Origin: Dyella_B jejuensis
GTDB taxonomy: Bacteria > Pseudomonadota > Gammaproteobacteria > Xanthomonadales > Rhodanobacteraceae
DNA length: 64,000 bases
Assembly: GCF_044904675.1 (NCBI RefSeq)
Contig: NZ_JADIKJ010000013.1
Coordinates: forward strand, 77,733-141,732
Reading direction: 5' to 3'
Part shown: piece by piece, positions 1 through 9,252 of the stretch
How positions within the stretch are numbered: the first letter of the stretch is position 1
How the letters are laid out: every line of letters begins with the position of its first letter
Position numbers and translations under genes: made by a program
Notes under the pieces: model-generated
The model's input: the letters and a program-made list of their open reading frames with translations, nothing else
Told to the model about the DNA's origin: nothing
The model's database searches: none

Positions 1-232
1 CCGTGCGCGCCACACGCTCGATGCCGGGATTGACCTGTCCGGGCTTGTCGCTGGCCTTGGTCAGCGCGAACACCACTTTGTAGATCGCATGGCGATCCGG
101 CTGGTAAGCCGCGTTGGGCAACGGATGATAGGCGCCGGCCGCGGTGATCACTTGCGGCGCGTTCTGCGCCGCGGCAACACCGCAGGCAAGCAGGCCAACG
201 ACACAGCACAACCATGGAGTCGAACGTTTCAT
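1..232 (-). CDS. DsrE-like periplasmic protein, 3' part cut by window edge
   Basis: The frame opens with ATG at 230-232 on the minus strand and runs 77 codons off the left edge, so the C-terminus is missing. It begins with a clear Sec signal peptide: positively charged MKRS, a hydrophobic core, and an Ala-rich end before AQ around residue 22. The mature part contains YKVVFALTKASDKPGQVNPG, which resembles the start of periplasmic DsrE/DsrF-fold proteins of unknown substrate. The family call is from recalled similarity over about 50 residues only. It is divergent from ubiE. Confidence 0.6.
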   Translation of the reverse strand, partial: MKRSTPWLCCVVGLLACGVAAAQNAPQVITAAGAYHPLPNAAYQPDRHAIYKVVFALTKASDKPGQVNPGIERVART

Positions 233-323
233 GCTTTTATCTCGCCAGGCAACGCTCGGTTGCGTCGGCCAGAAGGCTACGCCGCCGGAAGCCATCAGGC
301 CACTTCATGTTCCCTATACGACA

Positions 324-340
324 GATAAGGCCGTCTTATC
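324..340. promoter_or_regulatory. Inverted repeat upstream of ubiE
   Basis: GATAAG (324-329) and CTTATC (335-340) form a perfect dyad with a 5-base spacer. It lies 28 bases before the ubiE start, in the 136-base gap between ubiE and the divergent DsrE-like gene. It could be an operator or a short RNA hairpin. No protein can be named. Confidence 0.3.
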
Positions 341-368
341 CGCAGCCGGCATCCTGTACCATGGCGAC

Positions 369-1118
369 ATGAGCGAGCAGCCCACCACCCACTTCGGTTT
401 CCGCGACGTTCCGGTCGGGGAAAAGCAAAAACTGGTCGGCCAGGTGTTCACCTCGGTCGCCCGCCATTACGACCTGATGAACGACCTGATGTCATTCGGC
501 ATCCACCGGTTGTGGAAGCGGCACTTCGTGGCGATCAGCGGGATTCGCCGCGGCGATCGCGTGCTGGACCTGGCCGGCGGCACCGGCGATATCGCGGCGC
601 TGCTCAAGCCGCTGGTCGGCGAGGAAGGCGATGTTGTCGTGGGCGATATCAATGCCGCCATGCTCAACGTCGGCCGCGACCGGCTGGCCGACCGCGGCCA
701 GGTTTCGGGCTTGCGCTGGGCGCAATTGAACGCGGAAGCGTTGCCCTTTCCCGACAACAGCTTCGATGCAGTGACCATGGCTTTCGGCCTGCGCAATGTT
801 ACCGACAAGGACAAGGCGCTGGCGGATATATGCCGCGTGCTCAAGCCCGGCGGCCGTGCCCTGGTGCTGGAATTCTCGAAGGTGCGCAACGAACTGCTTG
901 GCAAGCTCTACGATTTCCATTCGTTCCAGGTGCTGCCCAAGCTGGGCAAGCTGTTTGCGGGCGATGCGGACAGCTACCAATACCTTGCCGAATCGATCCG
1001 CAAGCATCCTGACCAGGAAACGCTCAAGTCCATGATGGAACGCGCAGGCTTCGGCCGCGTGGAGGTACGCAACCTCAGCAACGGCATCGTGGCGGTCCAT
1101 CGCGCCTACAAGCTTTGA
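369..1118 (+). CDS. ubiE: UbiE C-methyltransferase (ubiquinone/menaquinone)
   Basis: UbiE is the SAM-dependent C-methyltransferase of ubiquinone synthesis (2-polyprenyl-6-methoxy-1,4-benzoquinol methylase), which in other bacteria also makes menaquinone. The protein is 249 residues, the normal size. Visible are the UbiE signature YDLMNDLMSFGIHRLWK (about 34-50), SAM motif I DLAGGTGD (about 67-74), FDAVTMAFGLRNV, and the post-motif GGRALVLEFSK. ATG 369 (MSEQ) is chosen because the open frame upstream of it does not look like protein. ubiA lies separately at 34.4 kb. Confidence 0.96.
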   Translation: MSEQPTTHFGFRDVPVGEKQKLVGQVFTSVARHYDLMNDLMSFGIHRLWKRHFVAISGIRRGDRVLDLAGGTGDIAALLKPLVGEEGDVVVGDINAAMLNVGRDRLADRGQVSGLRWAQLNAEALPFPDNSFDAVTMAFGLRNVTDKDKALADICRVLKPGGRALVLEFSKVRNELLGKLYDFHSFQVLPKLGKLFAGDADSYQYLAESIRKHPDQETLKSMMERAGFGRVEVRNLSNGIVAVHRAYKL

Positions 1119-1173
1119 CGCCCGCACGCGCCGGATCGATGCACCAAAGCGCATGGATCCGGCGGGCGTATGC

Positions 1174-1869
1174 TCATGCGGAACGCAGGTCTTCCAGCAA
1201 GGCACCCTGGCATAGGGTTTCTTGCTCATGGTCGGTATCGCGCCACGTTTCCTTCAGCGCCTCGTCGTACCAGCGACGCATCGAAGGCAGCGCCAGCATG
1301 CGTTGCACATACGCTTGCGCAATGTCGTCCACGGCAAGGCGATAACTCTGGATGCGAAACACCACCGGCGCATAGAACGCATCGACGGCGGTAAAGTCTT
1401 CGCCCGCAAGATAAGGGCCACCGAAGCGTTGCAGGCCTTCATTCCATAGCTCCTGTACGCGGGCAAGATCGCGCGATAACGCAGGCGGCACGCTGTGCCG
1501 TTGCAGACGGATTCCGCAATTCATCGGGCAATGCGAACGCAACGCATCGAAACCCGAATGCATTTCCGCGGCGGCGCTGCGCGCCCACGCCCGCGCCCGC
1601 GCGCGAGCATCCGCCGGCCATGCGCCCGGGTGGCGTTCTGCTATGTATTCGGCGATGGATAGCGAATCCCACACGACGGTATCGCCATCGTGCAGGCACG
1701 GCACCTTGCCGGTAGGCGAAAAAGCCCGGAAGGCACTCAAGCTCGATGACGTGCCGCCCTGGAACGGCATGAGCTTTTCCTCGAACGGTATGCCGCGTTC
1801 GGTCAACAGCACCCACGGCCGCAGCGACCAGGAAGAATAATTCCGGTTGGCAATGTAGAGCGTGTACAT
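1174..1869 (-). CDS. Glutathione S-transferase family protein
   Basis: 231 residues with the two-domain GST plan. The N-terminal thioredoxin fold carries NYSSWSLRPWVLL (the Ser region that usually activates glutathione), GKVPCL with the cis-proline, and DSLSIAEYIAE, which binds the gamma-glutamyl group. An all-helical C-terminal domain follows. The substrate cannot be told from sequence. The start ATG at 1867-1869 has AAGGGG six bases upstream. The gene sits 91 bases downstream of the EamA exporter on the same strand and is convergent with ubiE. Confidence 0.85.
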   Translation of the reverse strand: MYTLYIANRNYSSWSLRPWVLLTERGIPFEEKLMPFQGGTSSSLSAFRAFSPTGKVPCLHDGDTVVWDSLSIAEYIAERHPGAWPADARARARAWARSAAAEMHSGFDALRSHCPMNCGIRLQRHSVPPALSRDLARVQELWNEGLQRFGGPYLAGEDFTAVDAFYAPVVFRIQSYRLAVDDIAQAYVQRMLALPSMRRWYDEALKETWRDTDHEQETLCQGALLEDLRSA

Positions 1870-1960
1870 GTGTTCCCCTTGCGAGTGAAAAACCCCATCA
1901 GTACCCAGCCTATCGTCAGGGGTCGGAGCGTGAGCCCGATCCGGACGGCCGCGCTTAAGC

Positions 1961-2899
1961 TTATTCGCAGATCGGCTTAGCTTCCGGCGGCACCGCTACG
2001 GCGAGTGCAGGTACTCGGCGCCGCGTATTGGCCAGCACCACGCCACCCACGGTGACCGCACCGCCGATCAGGGTGAGCCAACCAGGCTGTTCACCCAGCC
2101 ACAACCAGCCGATCAGTACCGCGATCGGCGGCGAGAAGTAGATGAAGCTGGAGACCTGCGACGCCGAGGCACGCCGCAAGGCTGCGTTCCAGGCGAGATA
2201 GCCCACGAAGGTCGGCGCGATGCCGAGCCATAGCAAGGCGGCGATGTGCGACCAGGGCGCAATGACCAGCGCCTGCGGTAAATGCAGGCCAAATGGCAGC
2301 GCACCCAACGTTCCGGCAAAGAACGCGAACGCGGTGACGCCGAGCATGCTGCTGCGGGAGAACAACGGCTTCTGGCCCACGAAGAAAATCGCGCAGACGA
2401 TGACACTGACCAATACCAGTCCGGCCATCGGCTGGAGCTTCACCTGCCTGCCGCTGGCGAGCACCACCAGCACTACGCCGAGCAACGCTATGCCCAGCCC
2501 CAGCACTCGTCGTGCGCCGATGCGTTCGCCGATCCAGATGGCCGACAGGGTGGTGGTCGCCGCCGGCACCAGAGCAATCAGGATCGCCGCCGTGCCGCTT
2601 GCAATGCGCGTTTCGGCCTCATTGAGGCACAGGTGATAAACGGTGAGGCCGAGCAGCCCCAGCACGGCAAGCGTCGCCCAGTCGCTTGGCGGCGGCAGCG
2701 GCACGCGCCTGGTCCATAGCAACAACGCGAAGCACACCGAACCGATCGCCAATCGCGCCAGCGCCACTTCGCCCGGCGTGAACGAGGCCAGGGCATAGGC
2801 GATCGCCGCATAGGCAGAGGACCAGGTAAGCAAGGCAATCAAGATGTAGATAAGGGCGCGCCCGTCGAGGCGCTCAGGGGTGTCCATCGGGGAGTCCAT
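1961..2899 (-). CDS. EamA/DMT-family transporter
   Basis: A 312-residue membrane protein with about ten hydrophobic segments arranged as two EamA repeats. These proteins (RhaT/YdcZ superfamily) usually export amino acids or other small metabolites. It is transcribed away from an Lrp-type regulator, with 107 bases between the start codons. That arrangement is common for exporters controlled by amino-acid-sensing Lrp proteins, so an amino-acid exporter is a reasonable inference. ATG at 2887 is an alternative start. Confidence 0.85.
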   Translation of the reverse strand: MDSPMDTPERLDGRALIYILIALLTWSSAYAAIAYALASFTPGEVALARLAIGSVCFALLLWTRRVPLPPPSDWATLAVLGLLGLTVYHLCLNEAETRIASGTAAILIALVPAATTTLSAIWIGERIGARRVLGLGIALLGVVLVVLASGRQVKLQPMAGLVLVSVIVCAIFFVGQKPLFSRSSMLGVTAFAFFAGTLGALPFGLHLPQALVIAPWSHIAALLWLGIAPTFVGYLAWNAALRRASASQVSSFIYFSPPIAVLIGWLWLGEQPGWLTLIGGAVTVGGVVLANTRRRVPALAVAVPPEAKPICE

Positions 2900-3006
2900 A
2901 GCGGAAAGGAATGTGCGAATCCTAGCCTTGCCTGGGCGGCCGATGAATAATGCACCTCAAGCCAGCCCCTACGTTTCGCCATCGATCAAAACATCCGCAC
3001 GCCGCC

Positions 3007-3507
3007 ATGACCTTCGAATCGAAACCCGAGATGGACCACAAGGATTGGCAGTTGCTCGAAGCGCTGCAACAGGATGCGCGCACCGGCTACGCCGAGCTTG
3101 GCCGCAAGGTGCAGCTGTCCGCGCCGGCCGTGGCCGAGCGCGTGAAACGCCTGGAGGAAGCCGGCGTGATCACCGGTTATCGCGCCGCGGTCGATCCCAG
3201 GCGGGTAGGTTTCAGCATCGATGCGATGATACGGCTGCGCTGCGATGGCGGTATTTGCGCGCGCATCGGCAAGATCGTCGCGGACGTGCCGGAGGTATTG
3301 GATTGCCGCCGCCTGGCCGGTGAGGATTCCGCCTTGCTGCACGTGGTCGCGATGTCGATTACGCACTTGGAGGCTGTGCTCGATCGCCTGCTTAAGATGC
3401 ACGCCAGCATCAGCACCACCACGTTGATCGTGTTGCAGACGCCCCACGCGAATCGGCCGGTCACGCGCGCGATGTGGGAGGCCGCGCGCGTGCTTTCGCA
3501 GGACTGA
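3007..3507 (+). CDS. Lrp/AsnC-family transcription regulator
   Basis: About 166 residues. The N-terminal winged helix-turn-helix (DWQLLEALQQDARTGYAELG, then LSAPAVAERVKRLEEAGVI) is followed by the GYRAAVDPRRVGF linker and a C-terminal RAM ligand-binding domain with the TTTLIVLQT strand. ATG 3007 or ATG 3031 (MDHKDWQ) are both possible starts; the family usually begins close to the DWQLL helix, favouring 3031. It is divergent from the EamA transporter, so it probably controls that gene and itself from the shared 107-base region. Confidence 0.9.
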   Translation: MTFESKPEMDHKDWQLLEALQQDARTGYAELGRKVQLSAPAVAERVKRLEEAGVITGYRAAVDPRRVGFSIDAMIRLRCDGGICARIGKIVADVPEVLDCRRLAGEDSALLHVVAMSITHLEAVLDRLLKMHASISTTTLIVLQTPHANRPVTRAMWEAARVLSQD

Positions 3508-3561
3508 GCGGTCAACCGGCTCCACGACGGAAGCTGGTGATCCATCGCAGCGGCTGTTGGT

Positions 3562-3587
3562 CGCCATGCCCGCATGCGGGCATGGCG
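3562..3587. repeat. 26-base perfect palindrome, REP-like
   Basis: Two 13-base arms meet without a spacer, from CGCCATGCCC at the left through GCATGC in the centre to GGGCATGGCG at the right. It lies in the 159-base gap between the convergent Lrp gene and the DUF3300 gene. There is no T-run on either side, so it is not a standard terminator. The form resembles intergenic palindromes of the REP type common in Xanthomonadales. No second full copy was noticed in this window. Confidence 0.5.
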
Positions 3588-3666
3588 AATACGTGTAGCT
3601 CATCAACTGCTGTAGCTGTCAGTACCCGGCAGCGCTCCGTCGCAAGCTACCTTGAGGGACGGCCCG

Positions 3667-5232
3667 TCAGTGCGATTCGTCCTTTTTCCTGGGCGGCGAC
3701 TGATGCGAAGCCGGACGTGCCTGCTGCGAACGAGCGGGTGCGGCGCGCTGCACGGGCCGGCGCACTTCTTCCGATGGCGCCGGATGCGGAGCAGCCTGCG
3801 GATGCACTGGCGTGGCCGCATGGACCGCCGGTTGCGGGCGCTGCTCGTGCGTGGCCGGCCGGTTAACGGCTGGCTGCGGGTGCGGCGTTGCCGGTGCCGT
3901 CCTGTGCACCGCCGAAGCCGGTTGCCGTGAGAACTCCTGGGTCCGTGGCGTTCCGCCCGGATGCGCGGGAACGGCATGCGCCGGCGCTTGCTCATGCACG
4001 GCGCCCGAACGAGGCAGTTCATTCGGACGTGGCGTTTGCCCCGGATGTGCAGCCGCCTCCGGGCGCGCAGCGGGTGCGGCATGCGACGCGCTTGGATATC
4101 CCGCGCGACTGAAATTGGGCATGTTCATGGGCTGTGCCGGCGCATGATTGTTGCTGACCGCGTTGTGGACATCGCTGCGATTGAAAGTGTTGTGGTTGTT
4201 GGCGACGTTGTTATTGATAGTGCGATTGTTGGTGACGTAGCGATTCACGACCGTGTTGGAGTGCGACACATAAGTCTGGTTGTTGTAGACCACCGCCGGC
4301 CGATGCCAGCCACCGCCAGTATTATTGCCGCCGCGATATCCGCCGCCCCAGTTCATACCCCAGGAATGCCAGCCACCACCGCGATCGAGCAGCGCGCCGA
4401 TCACGATCGCCGTGCCGAAGGCCACGGCACCGACGGTGGCCACTTCGCCGGTGGTGTAGGACGGCTGCTCATATTCGTAACTCGGATAAACCGCCATGTC
4501 CCCGCCGTAGACGGTCTGCGGATCGTAGCTGGGCACATAGACGGTATCGGACTGGGCCGGCTCGATCTGGATGATCTGCGTGGGCGGCGGCACCACCTCC
4601 GGCCCAGAATAAACCGGCGGCGCATTGTCGCTTTCGGCGTAGCTTTCCTGCTCGCTTTGCTGTACCTGCTGCGCCGACCCCACGATCACTTGCTGCTGCG
4701 CCGAGCTGCGCAGGTTGCCCTGTGCCTGCGCGCGCTGGCGCATTACCTGGATCGCGTTGAGCACATCGGTGGGATCGTTGGCATACGCCTGGCCGAGCGC
4801 GGTGGTCCACTGGATGTTCTGCGCCATCTGGCTCAGCACCGGCGGAAACTGGGTCAGTCCCTTGACGCTCGGATCCCAGCCCTGCGGCTGCACCGCGGCC
4901 TGCAGCAAATCGCCCTTGAGATTGGGATTCTGCGCAAGCAGGTTTTCCGCGGCGGTAATCTGGTCCGGATAAGTCGAACCGGCCAGCACTTGCGCGACGA
5001 GCTTGTCCGGGAATAGCGCGATCGGCGCGACCATCTGGTATAGCTCGTCCGCGGTCGGCGGCGTATACGCCTGCTGTTGCCCGGCGGCGCTGGAAGCAGG
5101 AGCCGGTGCGGACGACGACGGCGCGCTGCCCTGGGGATTCTGTCCCTGCTGCTGATTGCAGCCGGCCAGCACCAGCATGCTTGCGCATACACTTGCGGCG
5201 ATCGCCACACTGAGAGAACGTTGCTTGCCCAC
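3667..5232 (-). CDS. DUF3300-family lipoprotein with low-complexity tail
   Basis: 521 residues. The N-terminus is a lipoprotein signal ending in the lipobox LVLAGC (cysteine near 25). After a Ser/Ala/Gln linker comes the DUF3300 domain, roughly 55-250, beginning near YTPPTADELYQMVAPIALFP. The remainder is compositionally extreme: a Gly/Trp stretch (about 285-315), an Asn-rich stretch (about 330-365), then some 150 residues rich in Pro, Ala, His and Arg. Function is unknown; an envelope location is implied by the lipobox. The start is GTG (5230-5232), supported by AAGGAG seven bases upstream. Confidence 0.85.
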   Translation of the reverse strand: MGKQRSLSVAIAASVCASMLVLAGCNQQQGQNPQGSAPSSSAPAPASSAAGQQQAYTPPTADELYQMVAPIALFPDKLVAQVLAGSTYPDQITAAENLLAQNPNLKGDLLQAAVQPQGWDPSVKGLTQFPPVLSQMAQNIQWTTALGQAYANDPTDVLNAIQVMRQRAQAQGNLRSSAQQQVIVGSAQQVQQSEQESYAESDNAPPVYSGPEVVPPPTQIIQIEPAQSDTVYVPSYDPQTVYGGDMAVYPSYEYEQPSYTTGEVATVGAVAFGTAIVIGALLDRGGGWHSWGMNWGGGYRGGNNTGGGWHRPAVVYNNQTYVSHSNTVVNRYVTNNRTINNNVANNHNTFNRSDVHNAVSNNHAPAQPMNMPNFSRAGYPSASHAAPAARPEAAAHPGQTPRPNELPRSGAVHEQAPAHAVPAHPGGTPRTQEFSRQPASAVHRTAPATPHPQPAVNRPATHEQRPQPAVHAATPVHPQAAPHPAPSEEVRRPVQRAAPARSQQARPASHQSPPRKKDESH

Positions 5233-5465
5233 TGGGCTACTCCTTCGCGATATCTGTCATTGGGAAAAACCTGTTCCCCGGGGTTCATGCCGTGCATGGC
5301 GTTGACACGCCACACGAACACGATTCGAGTATGCCTAGGCCGCCGTAACAATTGGGCTAATGCGCGATAAATGGAATCTGCGTTTTTTGTCGCCATCAGG
5401 TGAAGCAGTAAGCTTTGCGTCAGCTGCCCGCCAGGCCGCAGCACTTTCCAACGGAAATACCCGCC

Positions 5466-6416
5466 ATGCGCACGATGTATCCGGAACTCGAACCCTATCG
5501 CACGCACCGGATCGCGGTAGACGGCCGGCATGTGCTTTACGTGGAGGAGTGCGGCAATCCACACGGTTTGCCGGTGGTCTTCCTGCACGGTGGCCCGGGC
5601 GCCGGCTTGTCGCCCTATCATCGCCGCTTCTTCGATCCGCAGCGCTATCGCATCGTATTGTTCGATCAGCGCGGCGCCGGACGTTCCACGCCGTTCGCCG
5701 ATCTCACCGACAACACCACCTGGCACCTGGTTGCCGATATCGAAGCCCTGCGCGAACACTTTGGTATCGAACGCTGGGTGGTGTTCGGCGGTTCATGGGG
5801 TTCCACGCTTGCGCTGGCTTACGCGCAGGCCCATCCCGAACGCGCGCTTGGGCTGATCTTGCGCGGCATCTTCCTGTGCCGCGTGCAGGAGGTCCGCTGG
5901 TACTACGAGGAAGGCGGTGCGTCGTGGATCCTGCCGGAGAAATGGCAGCGTTACCTCGCGCCGATTCCACCGGAGGAGCATGGCAACCTGCTCGATGCCT
6001 ACTGGCGGCGCCTCGCCAGCGACGATGAAGCCGTCCGCTTGCAGGCGGCCACCGCCTGGGGCGCCTGGGAGGGCGGCGGCATCACGCTTGAAGAAAGCCC
6101 GGATACCGAAGCCAGTTTCGCCGCGCCTGAAGTGGCATTGAGCCTGGCCCGCATCGAAGCACATTACTTTCGCCACGGCGCCTTTCTCGAGGCGGACCAG
6201 TTGCTGCGTGACGTCGCAAAGCTGCGCCACATTCCCGCCGTCATCGTGCACGGCCGCTACGACATCATCTGCCCGGCCAAGAATGCCTGCGACCTGGCGG
6301 CGGCATGGCCGGAAGCGGAACTGCACATCGTGCTGGCCGGTCATGCCGCATCGGAGCCGGCCATCGTCGACAAGTTGGTACAGGCCACGGACCGGATGGC
6401 CGATCGTTATGTCTAG
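5466..6416 (+). CDS. pip: Proline iminopeptidase (S33 alpha/beta hydrolase)
   Basis: Cleaves N-terminal proline from peptides in the cytoplasm. The protein is 316 residues from ATG 5466, typical of the family. It shows the oxyanion-hole motif HGGPG, the family signature FDQRGAGRS, the nucleophile elbow GGSWGST, the catalytic Asp region GRYDIICP and the late catalytic His in AGHAASEP. GGAAA lies about nine bases before the start; ATG 5475 (MYPELEPY) is possible. Transcribed away from the DUF3300 gene across a 233-base gap. Confidence 0.93.
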   Translation: MRTMYPELEPYRTHRIAVDGRHVLYVEECGNPHGLPVVFLHGGPGAGLSPYHRRFFDPQRYRIVLFDQRGAGRSTPFADLTDNTTWHLVADIEALREHFGIERWVVFGGSWGSTLALAYAQAHPERALGLILRGIFLCRVQEVRWYYEEGGASWILPEKWQRYLAPIPPEEHGNLLDAYWRRLASDDEAVRLQAATAWGAWEGGGITLEESPDTEASFAAPEVALSLARIEAHYFRHGAFLEADQLLRDVAKLRHIPAVIVHGRYDIICPAKNACDLAAAWPEAELHIVLAGHAASEPAIVDKLVQATDRMADRYV

Positions 6417-6519
6417 GGATGCTCTGATCAATACTTGCGGCATTGGCTGCACAAGAACCGGATAGCCGGCCAGCACCGGAATCGCCAGAGTGGGCGCATC
6501 TCACGATGTGGACAGCCCC

Positions 6520-7161
6520 ATGCTCACCTTGTTCGACTACCCTGCCTCCCAGAACGCCTGGAAGATCCGCCAACTGCTGCACCATTTGCAGCGGCCTTAT
6601 CGCACGGCACACGTCAGTATCTTCGAGCGCGAAGGGCGCACCGCGTCCTATCTCCGCATCAGCCCTGCCGGGACCGTGCCGGCCATCCAATTGGAGGACG
6701 GCCGCACGCTGGCGGAATCGAACGCCATCCTGTGCTTCCTCGCCACGGATACGCCGTATCTGCCCGCCGACGCCTTTGGCCGCGCGAAGGTGCAGCAATG
6801 GCTGGGCTTCGAACAGGAACGAATCGAATCGGTGATCGGTTCGCTGCGCTACTGGACGCTGACCGGCAAGCTGGAGCGTCGTCCTTCCGCATTGGTGGAG
6901 ATGAAGCGCCATGCCGCGCTGCGCGCGCTGCAGACCCTCGATCGCGAACTGGCGCAAAGGCCTTTCCTTACCGAGCACGGCTACAGCATTGCCGACATCG
7001 CCGTGTACGCCTATGGCAGCCGCGCCGAGGAAGCGGGATGTTCGCTGTTGCCGTATCCGCATGTTCGTGCATGGATCGGTCGCGTGCAGGCGCAGCCGGG
7101 CTTTCTGGCCACGATGCATCCTTATTCGGACGACCCGCACAGCGCTGCCGAACTGCCCTAG
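6520..7161 (+). CDS. Glutathione S-transferase family protein
   Basis: 213 residues from ATG 6520 (MLTLFDYP); GTG 6490 would add ten residues unlike the family N-terminus. The thioredoxin domain shows LFDYPASQNAWKIRQLL, AGTVPAIQL with the cis-proline, and LAESNAILCFLA, and a helical C-terminal domain follows. Substrate is unknown. It lies 103 bases after pip on the same strand and is distinct from the GST at 1.2 kb. Confidence 0.85.
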   Translation: MLTLFDYPASQNAWKIRQLLHHLQRPYRTAHVSIFEREGRTASYLRISPAGTVPAIQLEDGRTLAESNAILCFLATDTPYLPADAFGRAKVQQWLGFEQERIESVIGSLRYWTLTGKLERRPSALVEMKRHAALRALQTLDRELAQRPFLTEHGYSIADIAVYAYGSRAEEAGCSLLPYPHVRAWIGRVQAQPGFLATMHPYSDDPHSAAELP

Positions 7162-7235
7162 CCAACGCTTGCCACGGGCCAGGCATGGGGCGGCGGTGGC
7201 ATACTCGCCGCTCTCCGTTCCCTGGAAGCCGCACG

Positions 7236-9086
7236 ATGTCCCCGCTCCGCACCCTGGCCCTTGGCGCCTTGCTGCTGCCGCTGGCTGCCCATGCCAACGA
7301 TCCTTATTCCTATGCCCAGCCCGATGAAGTGCGCGTCACGCATCTGGACCTGCAGCTGAAGCTCGATTTTCCGCACCGGCAACTGGACGGGCAGGCTACG
7401 CTGACCCTGGACTGGAAAGATCCCAAGGCCGGCACGCTGGTACTGGATACGCGCGACCTGACTATCGCCAGTGTCGCGTCGGTGGATGCCGGCGGCACGG
7501 CCTCGCCGCTGCCTTATACGCTGGCTCCGCGCGACAAGCAGCTTGGCAGCAAGCTCACCATCCAGGCACCGCAGCGCCCGCACGAAGTGCGCATCGTCTA
7601 CACCACCTCGCCAGCCGCATCCGGCTTGCAGTGGCTGCCGCCGGCGCAGACGGCCGGCAAGCGGCAGCCGTTCATGTTCTCGCAATCCGAATCCATCCAT
7701 GCGCGCTCCTGGGTGCCCTTGCAGGATTCGCCGGCCATCCGCTTTACCTACGACGCACACGTCAGCGCACCCAGGGATGCGCGCGTGGTGATGAGCGCGC
7801 CGAACGATCCCAGGCATCCTTTGGATGGCGAGTTCAGCTTCGCCCAGACGCATCCGATTCCTTCCTATCTGCTGGCGATCGCCGCGGGCGACCTGGCGGT
7901 AAGGGAAACCGGTCCGCGCTCGGCGGTGTATGCCGAGCCGTCGGTCGTCGGCAAAGCCGCGCACGAGTTCGAAGACACCGAGAAGATGATCCGGACCGCG
8001 GAGCAGCTGTATGGTCCGTACCGCTGGGGCCGCTACGACATCCTGGTGCTGCCGCCGAGCTTCCCCTATGGCGGCATGGAAAATCCCAACATGACGTTCG
8101 CCACGCCGACCGTGCTGGTGGGCGACAAGAGCCTGATCTCGCTGGTTGCGCATGAACTGGCGCATTCCTGGTCCGGCAACTTGGTGACTGCCGCGTCATG
8201 GCGCGATATCTGGCTCAATGAAGGCGTGACTACGTATGTGCAGGGCCGCATTACCGAAGCGCTCTATGGCAAGCGGCAGGCCGATGAAGAAGCCTTGCTG
8301 GATATCCATACGCTGCAGAGGGAACTGCCCAGCCTGCCGCTGAATGCGCAGCGCCTGGCACCGAAACCGGGCCACGTCGACGCCGACGATTCGCTGTCCG
8401 ACGTGGCCTACAACAAGGGCTCGTGGTTCCTGCGCACGCTCGAACAACGCTTCGGCCGCGCTACCTTCGACGATTACCTGAAAAGCTACTTCAATCATTT
8501 CGCTTTCCAGAGCATCACTACCGAGCAAATGCTCGACTTCCTGAAACCGAACCTGATCGACAAATACCCAGGCAAGATGAGCTGGAACGAAGTGCAGGAA
8601 TGGGTCTACGGCACCGGCGTGCCGAAAGATGCCCCGGTGCCGGATTCGCCGCAGTTCGATGCGATCGACAAGGAACGCACCGCCTTCCTCGCCGGCACCC
8701 TGCCCGCCGGCAAGCTGGATGCGAAAGGCTGGAATACGCAGGAATGGATGTATTTCCTGGATGGCCTGCCGGATGCCCCGCCGCTGGCCAGGATGCAGCA
8801 GCTCGATGGCGCGTGGCATCTGACCGGCACGCCGAACGCCGAAATCGGCATGCGCTGGTACGTGCATGCGATCGCCGCGGGCGACAAGGCGGCATGGCCG
8901 GCCGCCGCGGAGCATATGACGCGCATCGGCCGCCTGTACCTGACCATGCCGATCTATGCCGCGTTGAGCAAGACGCCGGACGGACTGGCATTCGCCAGGC
9001 AGGTGTATGCCAAGGCAAAGAACGGCTATCACCCGCTGACGCAGCAAGCGGTCGAGGCGTTGCTGGCGAAAGCGGCAAAGAAATGA
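7236..9086 (+). CDS. M1-family metallo-aminopeptidase, secreted
   Basis: 616 residues. An N-terminal signal peptide (MSPLRTLALGALLLPLAAHA) predicts export. The zinc site is HELAH (306-310) with Glu 329 eighteen residues later, and the substrate-anchoring loop appears as GGMENPNM. Length, the GGMEN variant and the C-terminal helical domain resemble leukotriene A4 hydrolase/aminopeptidase B-like bacterial enzymes rather than PepN. It probably trims peptides in the periplasm or outside the cell. The start ATG 7236 is the first residue of the signal peptide. A second, cytoplasmic M1 enzyme (pepN) is at 44 kb. Confidence 0.92.
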   Translation: MSPLRTLALGALLLPLAAHANDPYSYAQPDEVRVTHLDLQLKLDFPHRQLDGQATLTLDWKDPKAGTLVLDTRDLTIASVASVDAGGTASPLPYTLAPRDKQLGSKLTIQAPQRPHEVRIVYTTSPAASGLQWLPPAQTAGKRQPFMFSQSESIHARSWVPLQDSPAIRFTYDAHVSAPRDARVVMSAPNDPRHPLDGEFSFAQTHPIPSYLLAIAAGDLAVRETGPRSAVYAEPSVVGKAAHEFEDTEKMIRTAEQLYGPYRWGRYDILVLPPSFPYGGMENPNMTFATPTVLVGDKSLISLVAHELAHSWSGNLVTAASWRDIWLNEGVTTYVQGRITEALYGKRQADEEALLDIHTLQRELPSLPLNAQRLAPKPGHVDADDSLSDVAYNKGSWFLRTLEQRFGRATFDDYLKSYFNHFAFQSITTEQMLDFLKPNLIDKYPGKMSWNEVQEWVYGTGVPKDAPVPDSPQFDAIDKERTAFLAGTLPAGKLDAKGWNTQEWMYFLDGLPDAPPLARMQQLDGAWHLTGTPNAEIGMRWYVHAIAAGDKAAWPAAAEHMTRIGRLYLTMPIYAALSKTPDGLAFARQVYAKAKNGYHPLTQQAVEALLAKAAKK

Positions 9087-9252
9087 TTTTTTCCGCCCTT
9101 CTTCTTCGGAAGAGGGCGGGATATGAGGGCACGATCGGCCCGCGTTGCCGGATCCCGCGCGCGCGTCGGCCATTCCGTTTCGATCGTGCCCTTTGCTTTT
9201 GGACACCTTCATCCCCTGGAAGAAGGATTCACGGACCAACCCGGCATTTCCT

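Noticed and set aside
1129..1164. Inverted repeat CGCCGGATC/GATCCGGCG after ubiE as a terminator
   Set aside because: The loop is 18 bases and there is no T-run, so I do not call it a terminator.
5301..5306. TTGACA in the gap before pip as a promoter
   Set aside because: No acceptable -10 box lies 16-18 bases downstream.
9096..9118. Imperfect hairpin after the secreted M1 peptidase gene
   Set aside because: The stem has a bulge and the T-run lies before it, not after it, for the gene in question.
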